In this document: positions 51,371 to 61,041 of the stretch, piece after piece
Position numbering within the stretch: the first letter of the stretch is position 1
Layout of the letters: each line of letters starts with the position of its first letter
Assembly (NCBI GenBank): GCA_963766935.1
Contig: CAVYBY010000002.1
Coordinates: 124,001 to 188,000, forward strand
DNA: 64,000 nt
Reading direction: 5' to 3'
Origin: CAVYBY01 sp963766935
GTDB lineage: Bacteria; Actinomycetota; UBA4738; HRBIN12
The notes under the pieces: generated by a model
The model's database searches: none
What the model was told of the DNA's origin: nothing
Seen by the model: the letters and a program-made list of their open reading frames with translations, nothing else
Program-made: the position numbers and the translations under genes

Positions 51371-51385
51371 TGGACGGTCCGTCCA
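51371..51385. promoter_or_regulatory. TGGACG palindrome upstream of the aldehyde dehydrogenase gene
   Basis: TGGACGGTCCGTCCA is perfectly symmetric around its central base. Its half-site equals that of the repeat before the PucR-type gene, so both are likely operators of that regulator. Confidence 0.55.
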
Positions 51386-51508
51386 TGGCCCGACCGGCGG
51401 TGTGCCGTTGTGGAGGGTGGCTCGTCTACGCCGCTACGCTGCATACTTGCAGTTCGGAACGCTCGGTTCCGCGGCTCGTTGATCGGCTCGAGACTGGGGA
51501 GAATCGCT

Positions 51509-52944
51509 ATGGCTGATGCGTATCAGATGTTCATCGATGGAGCTTGGGTCAACTCGTCGTCGGGCGAGACCCGCGACGTCCTCAACCCGGCGACCGGCGA
51601 GGTCATCGCCAGCGTCCAGGAGGGAACGGCCGAGGACACGGACCGCGCGGTCGCAGCGGCGAAGAAGGCGTTCGAGGGCGATTGGGGCGATTCGACGCCG
51701 AAGGACCGCCAGCTCGCGCTGCTCAAGCTCGCCGATGCCATCGAGGCGAACGCCGAGGAGCTCGTGAACCTGGAGGCGCTGAACGTCGGCAAGCCGGTGG
51801 CCGTCACGATGTCGGAGGAGATCCCGCCGATCGTGGACAACCTTCGCTTCTTCGCGGGCGCCGCGCGCGGCCTCGAAGGGCGGAGCGCCGGCGAGTACAT
51901 GGCCGGCTTCACGTCGTTCGTCCGCCGCGAACCGATCGGGGTCGCGGGACTGATCGCTCCCTGGAACTACCCGCTGATGATGGCGATCTGGAAGATCGGG
52001 CCGGCCCTTGCCACCGGGAACACGATCGTGCTGAAGCCGTCGGAGCTGACGCCGCTGACGGCGCTTCGGATGGCGGAGCTCGCCGCCGACATCTTCCCGA
52101 CCGGTGTCTTCAACGTGGTGACGGGTGACGGTCTGCCGGTCGGCGACCGGCTCGTGCGCCACCCCGACGTCGGCATCGTCTCGCTCACCGGAGACGTCAA
52201 CACCGGGAAGCTCATTCACGAGAACGCGAGCGCCACCTTGAAGCGCGTGCACCTGGAGCTCGGCGGCAAGGCCCCCGTGATCGTCTTCGACGACGCCGAT
52301 CTCGAGTCGGCGATCGAATGGGTGAAGATCGCCGGCTACTTCAACGCGGGGCAGGACTGCACCGCGGCATGCCGGGTGCTCGTCGGGGACCGCGTCTACG
52401 ACGACGTACTTCGGGGCTCGTGCCCGCGGTCGAGTCGATCAAGATGGGCGACCCATTCGACGATGCGACCGAGGTCGGTTCGGTGATCTCGCGCGAGCAG
52501 CTCGAGCGCGTCGAGGGCTTCGTCGACCGGGCGAAGGAGGCCGGCGCCGACGTGCTGACCGGCGGCGAGGCGATGAAGCGCGACGGATTCTTCTACGAGC
52601 CGACGATCGTCGCCGGTCCGGCGCAGGACGCGGAGATCGTCCAGAAGGAGGTCTTCGGACCCGTCGTGACCGTTCAGCGGTTCTCCGACGAGGCGCAGGC
52701 GCTGGCCTGGGCGAACGACGTCGACTACGGCCTCGCGTCGTCGGTGTGGACCCGCGACGTGGGACGGGCGATGCGGATGGCGCGGAAGCTCCAGTACGGA
52801 TGCGTCTGGGTCAACACCCACATCCCGCTCACGCCCGAGATGCCGCACGGCGGCTACAAGCAGAGCGGGCACGGCAAGGACATGTCCGTCTACTCGCTCG
52901 AGGACTACACCAACATCAAGCACGTGATGGTCTCGCTCGACTAG
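51509..52944 (+). CDS. patD: Gamma-aminobutyraldehyde dehydrogenase, PatD type (one apparent frameshift)
   Basis: About 478 residues. Close to E. coli PatD over its length: [78 protein letters not shown], and the catalytic cysteine in [14 protein letters not shown]. The frame is lost at about 52410; adding one base restores [20 protein letters not shown], after which [34 protein letters not shown] and [12 protein letters not shown] follow. It oxidises 4-aminobutanal from putrescine to GABA, feeding gabT. Likely intact in the organism. Confidence 0.85.
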
Positions 52945-53003
52945 TTCGAGCCGGTCCGCGATGCGGCGACGGGGCGGCGTCCCGAGGGCGCCCCGTGCCC
53001 TCG

Positions 53004-53031
53004 AAGGAGCCGAGAAGGAGCCAAGAAGGAG
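53004..53031 (+). repeat. Three AAGGAG ribosome-site copies, 11 bp apart
   Basis: AAGGAG at 53004, 53015 and 53026, in an 11-bp tandem unit AAGGAGCCGAG / AAGGAGCCAAG / AAGGAG. Only the last is at a usable distance from ATG 53038. Confidence 0.75.
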
Positions 53032-53037
53032 AGGAAC

Positions 53038-54465
53038 ATGACGACTAGACCGTTCTACGTGAACGGCGAGTGGCGAACGGGCAGCGGCACGCTCGACGTC
53101 ACGAGCCCGTTCGACGAGAGTCTCGTGGCGCAGGTCGGCGTGCCGACCGACGACGACGTGGAGGAAGCCGTCGGCGTCGCCCACGAGACTTTCGAGCAGA
53201 GCAAGCGACTGCCGATCCATGCGCGCTCGGAAGCGCTCGATCTGATGTCGCACATCCTGGCCGAGCGCGTCGACGAGAACGCGGAGCTGATCGCGCGTGA
53301 GGGCGGCAAGCCGCTCAAGTGGGCGAAGGTCGAGGCGACGCGCGCGATCTCGACGTTCCGATGGGCGTCGGAGGTGTTGCGCCACGGCCAGGACGAGCTG
53401 ATGCGCCTCGACACGGAGGCCTCGCTCGGCTCGCGGGTCGGGCTGCTCCGGCGGTTCGCCTTCGGCCCGGTGCTCGGGATCACGCCGTTCAACTTCCCGC
53501 TCAACCTGGTCGCGCACAAGGTGGCACCGTCCATCGCGGTCGGGGCGCCCATCGTCGTCAAGCCGGCGAGCGCAACGCCGCTCGGATCGCTCGCGCTTGC
53601 CGAGGTCTTCGACAAGACCGACCTGCCGAAGGGCATGTTCCAGGTGTTGCCGGTCTCGTCGTCGGTCGCCGACCGCATGGCGAGGGACGACCGGTTCCGC
53701 AAGATCTCGTTCACCGGCTCGTCCGAGATCGGGTGGTATCTGAAGGGACTCGACCCGAAGAAGCGCGTCACGCTCGAGCTCGGCGGGAACGCCGGGGTCA
53801 TCGTGCACGGCGACGCCGATCTGGACTTCGCCGCGCAGCGCATCGCGTTCGGCGGGTATTACCAGGCGGGCCAGAGCTGCATCAGCGTCCAGCGGGTGCT
53901 CGTGCAGTCCGACGTCTTCGAGGACTTCGCCGTCCGGCTGACGAAGCAGGTCGAGCAGCTCAAGGTCGGCGACCCCATGGATCCGACCGTCGACGTCGGC
54001 CCGGTGATCCAGCGCTCGGAGGTCGGGCGCATCGATTCGTGGGTCAAGGAAGCCGAGGCCGAGGGCGCCGAGATCCTCACCGGCGGCACGGGCGACGGCG
54101 CCTTCTACATGCCGACGCTCATCTCCAAGGTGAAGCCCGAGATGAAGGTCTGCCGCGAGGAAGTCTTCGGTCCGGTCGTCACGATCAGCCCGTACGAGAC
54201 GTTCGACGACGCACTCGCGGGGGTCAACGACTCGAAGTTCGGACTGCAAGCCGGCGTGTTCACGAACGACGTCAACCGGGTGTTCGAGGCGCACCGCACC
54301 CTCGAGGTCGGCGGCGTGATTATCAACGACGTGTCGGCATTCCGCGCCGACCAGATGCCGTACGGCGGGTCGAAGGACTCGGGCTTCGGGCGCGAGGGCC
54401 TTCGGTTCGCGATGGAGGAGATGACGGAACCGCGGATCATGGTCCTGTCCCACGTCCCGCTGTAG
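53038..54465 (+). CDS. NAD(P)-dependent aldehyde dehydrogenase
   Basis: 475 residues of the ALDH superfamily: PFYVNGEWRTGSGTLDVTSP, ITPFNFPLNLVAHKVAPSIA, SFTGSSEIGWYLKGLDPKKR, LELGGNAGVIVHGDADLD, and the catalytic cysteine in [39 protein letters not shown] and PYGGSKDSGFGREGLRFAME complete it. The GQSCIS form occurs in lactaldehyde and succinate-semialdehyde-type enzymes. Given gabT upstream it may remove succinate semialdehyde, completing GABA degradation, but substrate is inferred only. A triple AAGGAG sequence precedes it. Confidence 0.88.
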   Translation: MTTRPFYVNGEWRTGSGTLDVTSPFDESLVAQVGVPTDDDVEEAVGVAHETFEQSKRLPIHARSEALDLMSHILAERVDENAELIAREGGKPLKWAKVEATRAISTFRWASEVLRHGQDELMRLDTEASLGSRVGLLRRFAFGPVLGITPFNFPLNLVAHKVAPSIAVGAPIVVKPASATPLGSLALAEVFDKTDLPKGMFQVLPVSSSVADRMARDDRFRKISFTGSSEIGWYLKGLDPKKRVTLELGGNAGVIVHGDADLDFAAQRIAFGGYYQAGQSCISVQRVLVQSDVFEDFAVRLTKQVEQLKVGDPMDPTVDVGPVIQRSEVGRIDSWVKEAEAEGAEILTGGTGDGAFYMPTLISKVKPEMKVCREEVFGPVVTISPYETFDDALAGVNDSKFGLQAGVFTNDVNRVFEAHRTLEVGGVIINDVSAFRADQMPYGGSKDSGFGREGLRFAMEEMTEPRIMVLSHVPL

Positions 54466-54492
54466 GCGGGCGCTGGGACTCGCCGCTCCGCG

Positions 54493-54864
54493 GTGGAGAC
54501 CGTGAGCGCCAAAGAGCTCGCCCTTACGCTCCTGCCGCTCGCCCTTCTCGGGCTGCTCGTGGGGACGTTCGTGGTCGTGCTGCGCCGCCGGTCCTGGATG
54601 CCCGCGGCGAAGCTGGCCGTTCCCGATCTCGGCGCCCCGATGCGCGAGCCCCGCGACGTGGAGCGTCCGTGGTGGGGCAACCCGTGGTTGTGGGCCGGGG
54701 TGAGCGGGGTCTTCGTGGTGCTCGGCATCTTCGTGTGGCCGGGTTTGTTCGGCGGCGCGTTCCTGTTCCTTCCATTCGTCTGGATCCGGGTGCCCCGGCG
54801 CGGGCGAACGATGGATCCGCGCGGCAACGGCCACGCGAAGCGCGACGGAAGCAGCTTTCGCTAG
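54493..54864 (+). CDS. Small membrane protein, unknown function
   Basis: 123 residues with membrane helices at about 10-30 (LALTLLPLALLGLLVGTFVV) and 65-100 (WLWAGVSGVFVVLGIFVWPG), ending in a hydrophilic basic tail. GTG 54493 or GTG 54502 could start it. It ends 4 nt into the convergent hydrolase gene. No family recognised. Confidence 0.55.
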   Translation: METVSAKELALTLLPLALLGLLVGTFVVVLRRRSWMPAAKLAVPDLGAPMREPRDVERPWWGNPWLWAGVSGVFVVLGIFVWPGLFGGAFLFLPFVWIRVPRRGRTMDPRGNGHAKRDGSSFR

Positions 54865-55523
54865 GACGAGGCGAGGACGCCCGCGAGGAACTCGCCGGCG
54901 ATGCCCGCGGCTTCGCGTTCGCGGCGCCACAGGAAATGGTCGGTGTCCTCGAGCACGGAGACCGATCCGCCCGACGCCGCTGCGTAGTCGCGCAGCTCGC
55001 CGGGCGGGCAGTACTGGTCGCGCTCGCCGGCCATGAACAGCAACGGCCGTTTGAGGGTCCGCAGCTCGGCTGCGGTGGGCAAGGCCGGAAGCGTTTGGTC
55101 ACCCGGTTGCAGCGGGATGCCGATCAGCGCGAGCGCGGCGGGCCGGTCGTCTTCCAGCGCTTCGCGGAGCGCCACGTTGGCGCCGAACGACCACCCGCAC
55201 GAGACGACCGGCCCGTCGACGCGCGATCGGAGGAGGTCGATCGCGGCGCGAACGTCGCGGATCTCGTCGCGGCCTCCGCCGTAGGTGCCGCCGGAGCCCA
55301 TCACGCCTCGGAAGTTGAACGAGAGCGTCGCGAGTCCACGCCGCCCCGCGAGCTCGTTGCGGATGGCCCAAAGGATCGGATGGTCCTTGCTTCCGCCCTG
55401 CCGAGGGTGCGGATGGCAGATGACGGCGGAGCCGAGCGGCGTCCCCTGCGGCATCCGAAGCTCGCCCTCGAGCCTGATGCCGTCCTGGGTCGTGAAGGTC
55501 GTGGGTTCCACCTGTGGGACCAT
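54861..55523 (-). CDS. Alpha/beta hydrolase
   Basis: 220 residues, alpha/beta-hydrolase fold: ICHPHPRQGGSKDHPILWAI, LSFNFRGVMGSGGTYGGGRD, nucleophile elbow CGWSFGANVALREAL with the catalytic serine, acid region FMAGERDQYCPPGELRDYAA, and DTDHFLWRR with the catalytic histidine. Resembles small CocE/dienelactone-hydrolase-like bacterial proteins. ATG 55523 chosen; the frame is open to 55583. Divergent from the LLM oxidoreductase gene only 6 nt away, so their promoters overlap. Confidence 0.8.
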   Translation of the reverse strand: MVPQVEPTTFTTQDGIRLEGELRMPQGTPLGSAVICHPHPRQGGSKDHPILWAIRNELAGRRGLATLSFNFRGVMGSGGTYGGGRDEIRDVRAAIDLLRSRVDGPVVSCGWSFGANVALREALEDDRPAALALIGIPLQPGDQTLPALPTAAELRTLKRPLLFMAGERDQYCPPGELRDYAAASGGSVSVLEDTDHFLWRREREAAGIAGEFLAGVLASS

Positions 55524-55529
55524 GCCGCG

Positions 55530-56429
55530 ATGGACGAGATCCGACAACCGCGCGGGACGGGGTTCGCCCTTCGCGATCCGCATCCGTGGCCCGCGCTGGC
55601 TCGGCTCGTCGCGACCGGGGAGTCGCTGGGATACGTGTCGCTGTTCCTGCCCGAGTCGGTCGGACGCGACGGCTTCGCCACGCTGGCCGCCCTCGCGGGC
55701 GAGACGGACCGGCTTCTGCTCGGCACCGGGATCGTGCCGATGACCTCGCGCTCGTCGTTCGCGACCGCGATGGGTGCGGCCACCGTGCAGGAGCGGTCGG
55801 GCGGCCGGCTGATCCTGGGGATCGGGACCGGCCGCGCGCGGGCCGGCGCGCTCGCCGAGCTCGAGACCCAGGTCCGGGACATCCGCGCCTGGCTGGGGGG
55901 AGACGCGCCGGGGAACCGGCGGCTCGCGCTCGAGATCCCCGGCCCGGTGCCGATCTGGATCTCCGCGCTGGGTCCGAAGGCCATCCGGCTTGCGGGGAGG
56001 GTGGCCGACGGCGTGTTGCTCAACTGGTGCTCACCGGAGCGTGTGGCCCTCGCACGTGGACTGGTGGCCGAAGGCGCCGAGGACGCCGGCCGCGACCCGG
56101 CAGCCGTCACCGTGGCCGTCTACACGCGCGGTTGCGTCGCGGACGATCCGGCCGATGCGACGGCCGGGCTCGTGGCGGCGGCCGGCGAGTACACGGCGAT
56201 CCCCGCCTATGCGCGCGCGTTCTCGGAGATGGGGCTCGGCACGGATGCGACGGAAGCCCTGGTGCGGGCCGTGTGCCTGACCGGCTCGCCGGGCGTGGCG
56301 CGGGACCGGATCGAGGACTACCGGCAGGCGGGCGCGGACCTCCCGGTCGTCTACCCGGTGCCGGCGCGGGGAGCCGACCGGGCCGCCTCGGTCGAGGCGA
56401 CCCTCACCGCCCTGGCGCCCGCCCCGTAG
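55530..56429 (+). CDS. LLM-class flavin/F420-dependent oxidoreductase
   Basis: 299 residues of the luciferase-like TIM-barrel family: ATGESLGYVSLFLPESVGRD, LLGTGIVPMTSRSSFATAMG, LSGGRL-type RSGGRLILGIGTGRARAGAL, IWISALGPKAIRLAGRVADG and VLLNWCSPERVALARGLVAE. Actinobacterial members of this type usually use coenzyme F420. Substrate unknown. ATG 55530; the ribosome site is unclear. Confidence 0.85.
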   Translation: MDEIRQPRGTGFALRDPHPWPALARLVATGESLGYVSLFLPESVGRDGFATLAALAGETDRLLLGTGIVPMTSRSSFATAMGAATVQERSGGRLILGIGTGRARAGALAELETQVRDIRAWLGGDAPGNRRLALEIPGPVPIWISALGPKAIRLAGRVADGVLLNWCSPERVALARGLVAEGAEDAGRDPAAVTVAVYTRGCVADDPADATAGLVAAAGEYTAIPAYARAFSEMGLGTDATEALVRAVCLTGSPGVARDRIEDYRQAGADLPVVYPVPARGADRAASVEATLTALAPAP

Positions 56430-56477
56430 CGGTTGCATCCGGCGCCGCGGGTCGTAGACTGGGTTTGCACGCTCCAC

Positions 56478-56560
56478 ACCGTAGAAACCCGAGAAACCCG
56501 AGAAACCCGGAACCCGAGATCCAGGAGCCCGAGCCCGAGACCGGAGCCCGAGAAAGGTAG
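56478..56560 (+). repeat. Degenerate AACCCGAG repeats before the ferredoxin gene
   Basis: Starting near 56484, GAAACCCGA occurs repeatedly and grades into AGCCCGAG units that stop at the AAAGG ribosome site of the ferredoxin gene. It is a purine-rich simple-sequence array of about 75 nt with 8-10 nt units. Confidence 0.6.
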
Positions 56561-56565
56561 CCGCC

Positions 56566-56892
56566 GTGACCTACACGATCGCAGAGCCCTGCATCGACGT
56601 GAAGGACCGCGCCTGCGTCGACGAGTGTCCCGTCGACTGCATCTACGAGGGGCCGCGGATGCTCTACATCCAGCCGGACGAGTGCGTCGACTGTGGCGCG
56701 TGCGAGCCGGTTTGCCCCGTCACGGCGATCTTCTACGAGGACGACGTGCCGGCGGAGTGGAAGCAGTTCACTCCGATCAACGCCGAATGGTTCGCCGACA
56801 ACGTCAGCGGTTTGGGCTCACCCGGCGGCGCGGCCCAGGTGGGTCCGGCCGCGGTCGACCACCCCGTGGTCGCCGCTTGGTCGATCGCCTGA
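56566..56892 (+). CDS. fdxA: 7Fe-type ferredoxin (3Fe-4S/4Fe-4S)
   Basis: 108 residues. TYTIAEPCIDVKDRACVDEC then PVDCIYEG gives the first cluster (with a long C-x7-C spacing typical of the 3Fe-4S site), and DECVDCGACEPVCPVTAIFY gives the 4Fe-4S motif CxxCxxCxxxCP. The C-terminal extension EWKQFTPINAEWF is typical of FdxA. GTG 56566 follows AAAGGTAG. It may donate electrons to IspH or the Rieske oxygenase in this window. Confidence 0.93.
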   Translation: MTYTIAEPCIDVKDRACVDECPVDCIYEGPRMLYIQPDECVDCGACEPVCPVTAIFYEDDVPAEWKQFTPINAEWFADNVSGLGSPGGAAQVGPAAVDHPVVAAWSIA

Positions 56893-56967
56893 TCTTCTCC
56901 GCGGCGATTTCCGGTCGCCTGCATCCGGGCGCCCGGCGTTCGCGTTGTGCGTGGGCGGGGGGCTGAG

Positions 56968-59865
56968 CTAGGGATCCGGCTCCGGGTCGCCGGGTTCGGA
57001 ACTTCCCAAGGCGGCGCCGGCGAGCGGTGGGTTGGGCTCGCTCGGCAACCACACCCGGAACGACGCCCCTCCACCGATCCGGTCGGCGACCCAGGCCCGC
57101 CCGCCGTGCAGCTCGGCGAATCGCCTGACGAGGGCGAGCCCGACCCCGACGCCGGGAGCGTGCTTGGGCACGCCGGGACCCTGACGAAACGGCTCGAAGA
57201 TCGCGTCCTGGAGCTCGGGCACGACGCCGGGCCCGTCGTCCTCGATTCGGATCAGCACGCCGTCGCCCGTCGTCTCGACCGAGACCCAGACCGTGGCGTC
57301 GGGCGGAGCGTGCCGGGCGGCGTTGGCGAGCAGGTTCTCGACGATTCGCTCCACTTTCGCGGCGTCCACGGGAACGATCACGGTGTGCAGGTCGAGCCGG
57401 ATCCGCGACGGGGCAAGAAGGTCGGACTCCACCACCACTCGCTGCACGAGCTCGGCGAGGTCCGTCCTCTGGAGCTTGGGCGCGACGATCCCACGGGCCA
57501 GGCGATCCATGTCCAGCAGGTTCACGACCAGACGGTCCAGCCGGCGGGCGTTCTCCGCGATGCGATGCGCAAGATCCCGGGCGTCGTGCTCCTCGAGCCG
57601 CACGTCCTTGCGCTCGAGCGTGATCGCGAGCCCCAGGATCGCGGCGAGCGGCGTCCGAAGGTCGTGTGAGACTGCCTGGAGAAAGGTGTTCTTCATCTCG
57701 TCGAGCGCCCGCAACCGCCCCGCGGCCTCACGCTCGACCTGGAGCGCGTGCGCGAGCTGTCCCTCGGCGTCCTTGCGCTCGGTGATGTCCAGCAGGAAGC
57801 CCTGCCAGTACGGCGCGCGATCGCGGGCGTGGACGAGGCGCGCCTCGTCCTGGACCCAGACGATCCTCCCGTCCTTCGCGATCAGCCGGTACTCGAGCGA
57901 GGTCTGCTCGGCAGCTTCCGCCGCCGTCGACATTGCCGCCTCCACGCGCGCCCGGTCGTCGGGATAGATGATCCGGCGCCACAGGTCCGGATCGCCCCGG
58001 ATCTCTTCTACCGCGTAGCCGATCAGGTCCCGGTTGCCCGGTCCGACATAGGTCGTGATCGAGCGCCGGGCGTCGGCGGGGTCGGGCTCACGGACGTAGA
58101 AGACGGCCTGGCTCTGCTCGACGATGGTGCGGAACTTCTCCTCCGCCTCGCGGAGCTGCTCCTCCGCGTGTTTGGTTTCGGTCACGTCGAACATGAATCC
58201 CTGCCAGAATCCGTCGCCGTTCGGCTCGATCACGAAGGTCGCCTCGTCGTGGATCCACAGCCAGTGACCGTCCGCGTGCCGGAACCGGTAGTCGAGGGCG
58301 TAGCCTTCCTTCGTCTCGTTGGAGTGGTTGTTTGTCGCGATGACCGCATCGCGATCGTCCGGGTGGATGTGGTCCTTCCAGAAGCCCAGGGTCCACGTCC
58401 ATTCCTCCGGCATCGCCCCGACCAGGTCCTTCACCTGCGGGCTGATGTAGAAGCGCGCGGGGTCGGCGTCGGGAGATTCCGTGTAGACGATGGCGGGGAT
58501 GTGCTCGATCAGCGCCCGGTGTCGCTCCTCGGCCCGGCGAAGCTGTTCCTCGGCGAGCTTGCGCTCCGTGATGTCCATCATCACGCCCTGCCAGAAGGCC
58601 GGCTTCCCGGGTTGGTCCTCCACGAGGACGGCCTCGTCGTGGAACCACAGGAGGCGGCCGTCCTTCGCAAGGACCCGGTAGTCCTGCCGGTAGGGTTCGC
58701 GGGTGCGAATCGTCCGGCGAGACTCCTCCATGACGGCGTCGCGGTCGTCGGGGTGGATCACCTCCAGCCAGAAGCCCGGGCTCGTCCACTCCTCCCTCGT
58801 GTAGCCGAGCATCAGCTCGACCTGCGGACTGACATACAGCCAGGCCGCGTCCGCGTCATAGTCGGACGACTCCGAGTGCGGTTCCTGATAGGTGATCGCC
58901 GGCGTCTGCTCGATGATCGCCCGCGCGCGCTCCTCGGCCTGGATCAGGCGCTGCTCCGCCTCGCGGCGGTCCGTCACGTCGATGGCGAACCCCTGCCAGT
59001 AGAGCAGCCGGCCCTCCTCGATCACGGGGGTCGAGGTGTCGTGCACCCACACGTCCCTGCCGTCGGCGGCGCGCATCCGGTACTCGTCGTCGAACGGCCC
59101 GTCCGCGATGGCCGCGGCCTGGACGCGCGGCAGGTCGTCGGGATGCACGAGCGAGAACCAGAACTCCGGGTCCTCGAGGAATCGCTCCCGCTTGTGCCCG
59201 AGCAATGCCTCGATCTGCGGGCTCACGAACCCCATGTGCGCCCGTCTCGTCGCGGGGTCGAAGACGTCGGTGTAGGTGACGGCGGGGATGTGCTCGACGA
59301 AGCGCCGGTAGTCGTTCTGGGCCCGGGCGCGCTCGGTCTCGGCGAGCCGCCGCGAGATCACCGCGCCGACGAGACCGGCGCCGGCGCGCAGGCCGTCGAG
59401 CTCCGGCTCCGTCCACGAACGTGGCGCGTGATCGGCGAACCCGAGCCAGCCCCAGAGGCCACGATCGATCACGATCGGCACGGACGCGAACGCGCCGATG
59501 CCCAGGTGGTGGAAGGTGGTCCGATCCGGCTCCGAGAGCGCCGCCGTGTCGGCCACCGACTCGATCTCGGGGGCGGAGGAGCCAGGCGAACCGCCCGAAC
59601 GCCCGAAGCTCGCGGCGTCGCTGCCGAGCCGGGCCCACTGGGACGCCGTCCATTCGGCAACGACCTCCGGGCCGCTCGAGCCGGGCTGAGCCTCCACCAA
59701 CACGGCGTGGTCCACCCCAGCGGCGCGTCCGAGCCCGGCCAGCATCTCCCCGGCGGCCGCCCGCCAGTCTTCGGCGAGCAGGAACTGCTCGGCCGCCGAG
59801 GCGAGCGACCCGAGGATCGGATCCCCCCGGAGCGTGTGGGGGGCTCCGGACGCCGGATCAGGCAT
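56968..59865 (-). CDS. Hybrid sensor: GAF and four PAS domains with histidine kinase
   Basis: 965 residues, no clear membrane helices. Residues about 25-180 are a GAF domain (LGIGAFASVPIVIDRGLWGW). Four PAS/PAC units follow, each opening IPAVTYTDVF-like and closing with a PAC helix: FAIDVTDRREAEQRL, MMDITERKLAEEQLR, MFDVTETKHAEEQLR, LLDITERKDAEGQL. The kinase core has AVSHDLRTPLAAILGLAITL with the phospho-histidine, IVENLLANAARHAPPDATVW, IRIEDDGPGVVPELQDAIFE and GVGVGLALVRRFAELHGGRA. No response regulator is adjacent. Nine nt separate it from the FrhB-like gene upstream. Confidence 0.88.
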   Translation of the reverse strand: MPDPASGAPHTLRGDPILGSLASAAEQFLLAEDWRAAAGEMLAGLGRAAGVDHAVLVEAQPGSSGPEVVAEWTASQWARLGSDAASFGRSGGSPGSSAPEIESVADTAALSEPDRTTFHHLGIGAFASVPIVIDRGLWGWLGFADHAPRSWTEPELDGLRAGAGLVGAVISRRLAETERARAQNDYRRFVEHIPAVTYTDVFDPATRRAHMGFVSPQIEALLGHKRERFLEDPEFWFSLVHPDDLPRVQAAAIADGPFDDEYRMRAADGRDVWVHDTSTPVIEEGRLLYWQGFAIDVTDRREAEQRLIQAEERARAIIEQTPAITYQEPHSESSDYDADAAWLYVSPQVELMLGYTREEWTSPGFWLEVIHPDDRDAVMEESRRTIRTREPYRQDYRVLAKDGRLLWFHDEAVLVEDQPGKPAFWQGVMMDITERKLAEEQLRRAEERHRALIEHIPAIVYTESPDADPARFYISPQVKDLVGAMPEEWTWTLGFWKDHIHPDDRDAVIATNNHSNETKEGYALDYRFRHADGHWLWIHDEATFVIEPNGDGFWQGFMFDVTETKHAEEQLREAEEKFRTIVEQSQAVFYVREPDPADARRSITTYVGPGNRDLIGYAVEEIRGDPDLWRRIIYPDDRARVEAAMSTAAEAAEQTSLEYRLIAKDGRIVWVQDEARLVHARDRAPYWQGFLLDITERKDAEGQLAHALQVEREAAGRLRALDEMKNTFLQAVSHDLRTPLAAILGLAITLERKDVRLEEHDARDLAHRIAENARRLDRLVVNLLDMDRLARGIVAPKLQRTDLAELVQRVVVESDLLAPSRIRLDLHTVIVPVDAAKVERIVENLLANAARHAPPDATVWVSVETTGDGVLIRIEDDGPGVVPELQDAIFEPFRQGPGVPKHAPGVGVGLALVRRFAELHGGRAWVADRIGGGASFRVWLPSEPNPPLAGAALGSSEPGDPEPDP

Positions 59866-59874
59866 GCGATCGCC

Positions 59875-60993
59875 TCACCGCACCCCGGGCGCGGTGGCGG
59901 CCGATGCGATCTCGCCGTCCTGCGGCCAGCGCTCCCGAGACTTCGCGGCAAGCTTGAACATCAGCTCGACCGCCTTCGGGTCCTCCGACGCCGGACGGTG
60001 CTCGATGACGCCGTCGGCCGTGGCTCGCTCCCAGATGTCCTGACCCCGGTCGGTCCGCACGATCGTCAGCGTCCAGCCCTCGGATTGTCCGAGGCCGCCG
60101 AACGAGATGTCCGCGTGCTCCGCCGCGAAGTCGGGGCAACGCAGGCACCCCGGCCGGGTGAAGCGGTGCGCCTCCTTCAGCGGGTACGTCAGCTCTTCGC
60201 CGGTGTCCGTATAGAAGAGCAGCTTGCCCTTCACGTTGACGCGAGCCAGATGGTCGAGGTCGATGCCGAGCTCCTGCTGTGCGATCTCGCCCATGAGCCC
60301 GTCGTAGGTGAACGTCTTCGAGCAGAGCAGCCCGAACGTCCACGCGATCTTCTTCCGCCATTTGTTCACGCGGCGCGCTTCGAACGCGCCGGTCACGCTT
60401 GCCTGACAGCTCATCCCCACGAGCGCGAGCCGCGACAGCCCCATCCCGGCCGCCTCGACGAGGGCGAGTGGGTTGGCCGAGTACGTGTACCGGGACCCCG
60501 CCGTGGCGAGCACCCCCTCGGCGTCCGTCACGACGGCCGGCTCCGCGTCCCACTGCCGCTCCTGCGAGAGCTTGGACGTGCAGGCCCCGTCGATCTGTCC
60601 GGTCGCCAGTCCCCAGATGAGGAGCGCCGACACGGCCCCGCCGTCTTGTCCCTGCATGAGCGAGGGCGCGTCCGACGCCCGCGCCAGGTAGATGTCGCGG
60701 TACGGGCCGATCAGCTCCTCGGGCTTTCGCGCCATCCCGAACAGCGTCGTGTCGATCTCGGATTCCCAGTCGCGGAATCGAGGGCAGGCGCGGGTGCAGA
60801 TGTCGCAGCCCTTGTCGCCGTGGACGCACACATCGGGGCCGTCCTCCATCAACTGGACGGGCACGTTGTCTTCGTAGCCCAGGACGTGGAAGGGGCAGGC
60901 CACGATGCACGCCGTGCAGCCGGTACACAGTCCGGTAGTGACGACCTCCGCGTGGAGGTCATGCCACTGCGTCTTGTCGGCGGAAGTGGGCAT
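59875..60993 (-). CDS. FrhB-like coenzyme F420 / iron-sulfur oxidoreductase
   Basis: 372 residues. N-terminal ferredoxin-like domain: [20 protein letters not shown] and [17 protein letters not shown] provide two [4Fe-4S] sites. The FrhB core follows: [80 protein letters not shown]. FrhB-type proteins pass electrons between F420 and iron-sulfur centres. Located directly before the PAS kinase, with TATGCT 11 nt before ATG 60993. Confidence 0.88.
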   Translation of the reverse strand: MPTSADKTQWHDLHAEVVTTGLCTGCTACIVACPFHVLGYEDNVPVQLMEDGPDVCVHGDKGCDICTRACPRFRDWESEIDTTLFGMARKPEELIGPYRDIYLARASDAPSLMQGQDGGAVSALLIWGLATGQIDGACTSKLSQERQWDAEPAVVTDAEGVLATAGSRYTYSANPLALVEAAGMGLSRLALVGMSCQASVTGAFEARRVNKWRKKIAWTFGLLCSKTFTYDGLMGEIAQQELGIDLDHLARVNVKGKLLFYTDTGEELTYPLKEAHRFTRPGCLRCPDFAAEHADISFGGLGQSEGWTLTIVRTDRGQDIWERATADGVIEHRPASEDPKAVELMFKLAAKSRERWPQDGEIASAATAPGVR

Positions 60994-61041
60994 CGGAAGA
61001 CCGAAGCATACTTGCCGGGCTCCGGCCGGTTTGCGAGGGGA

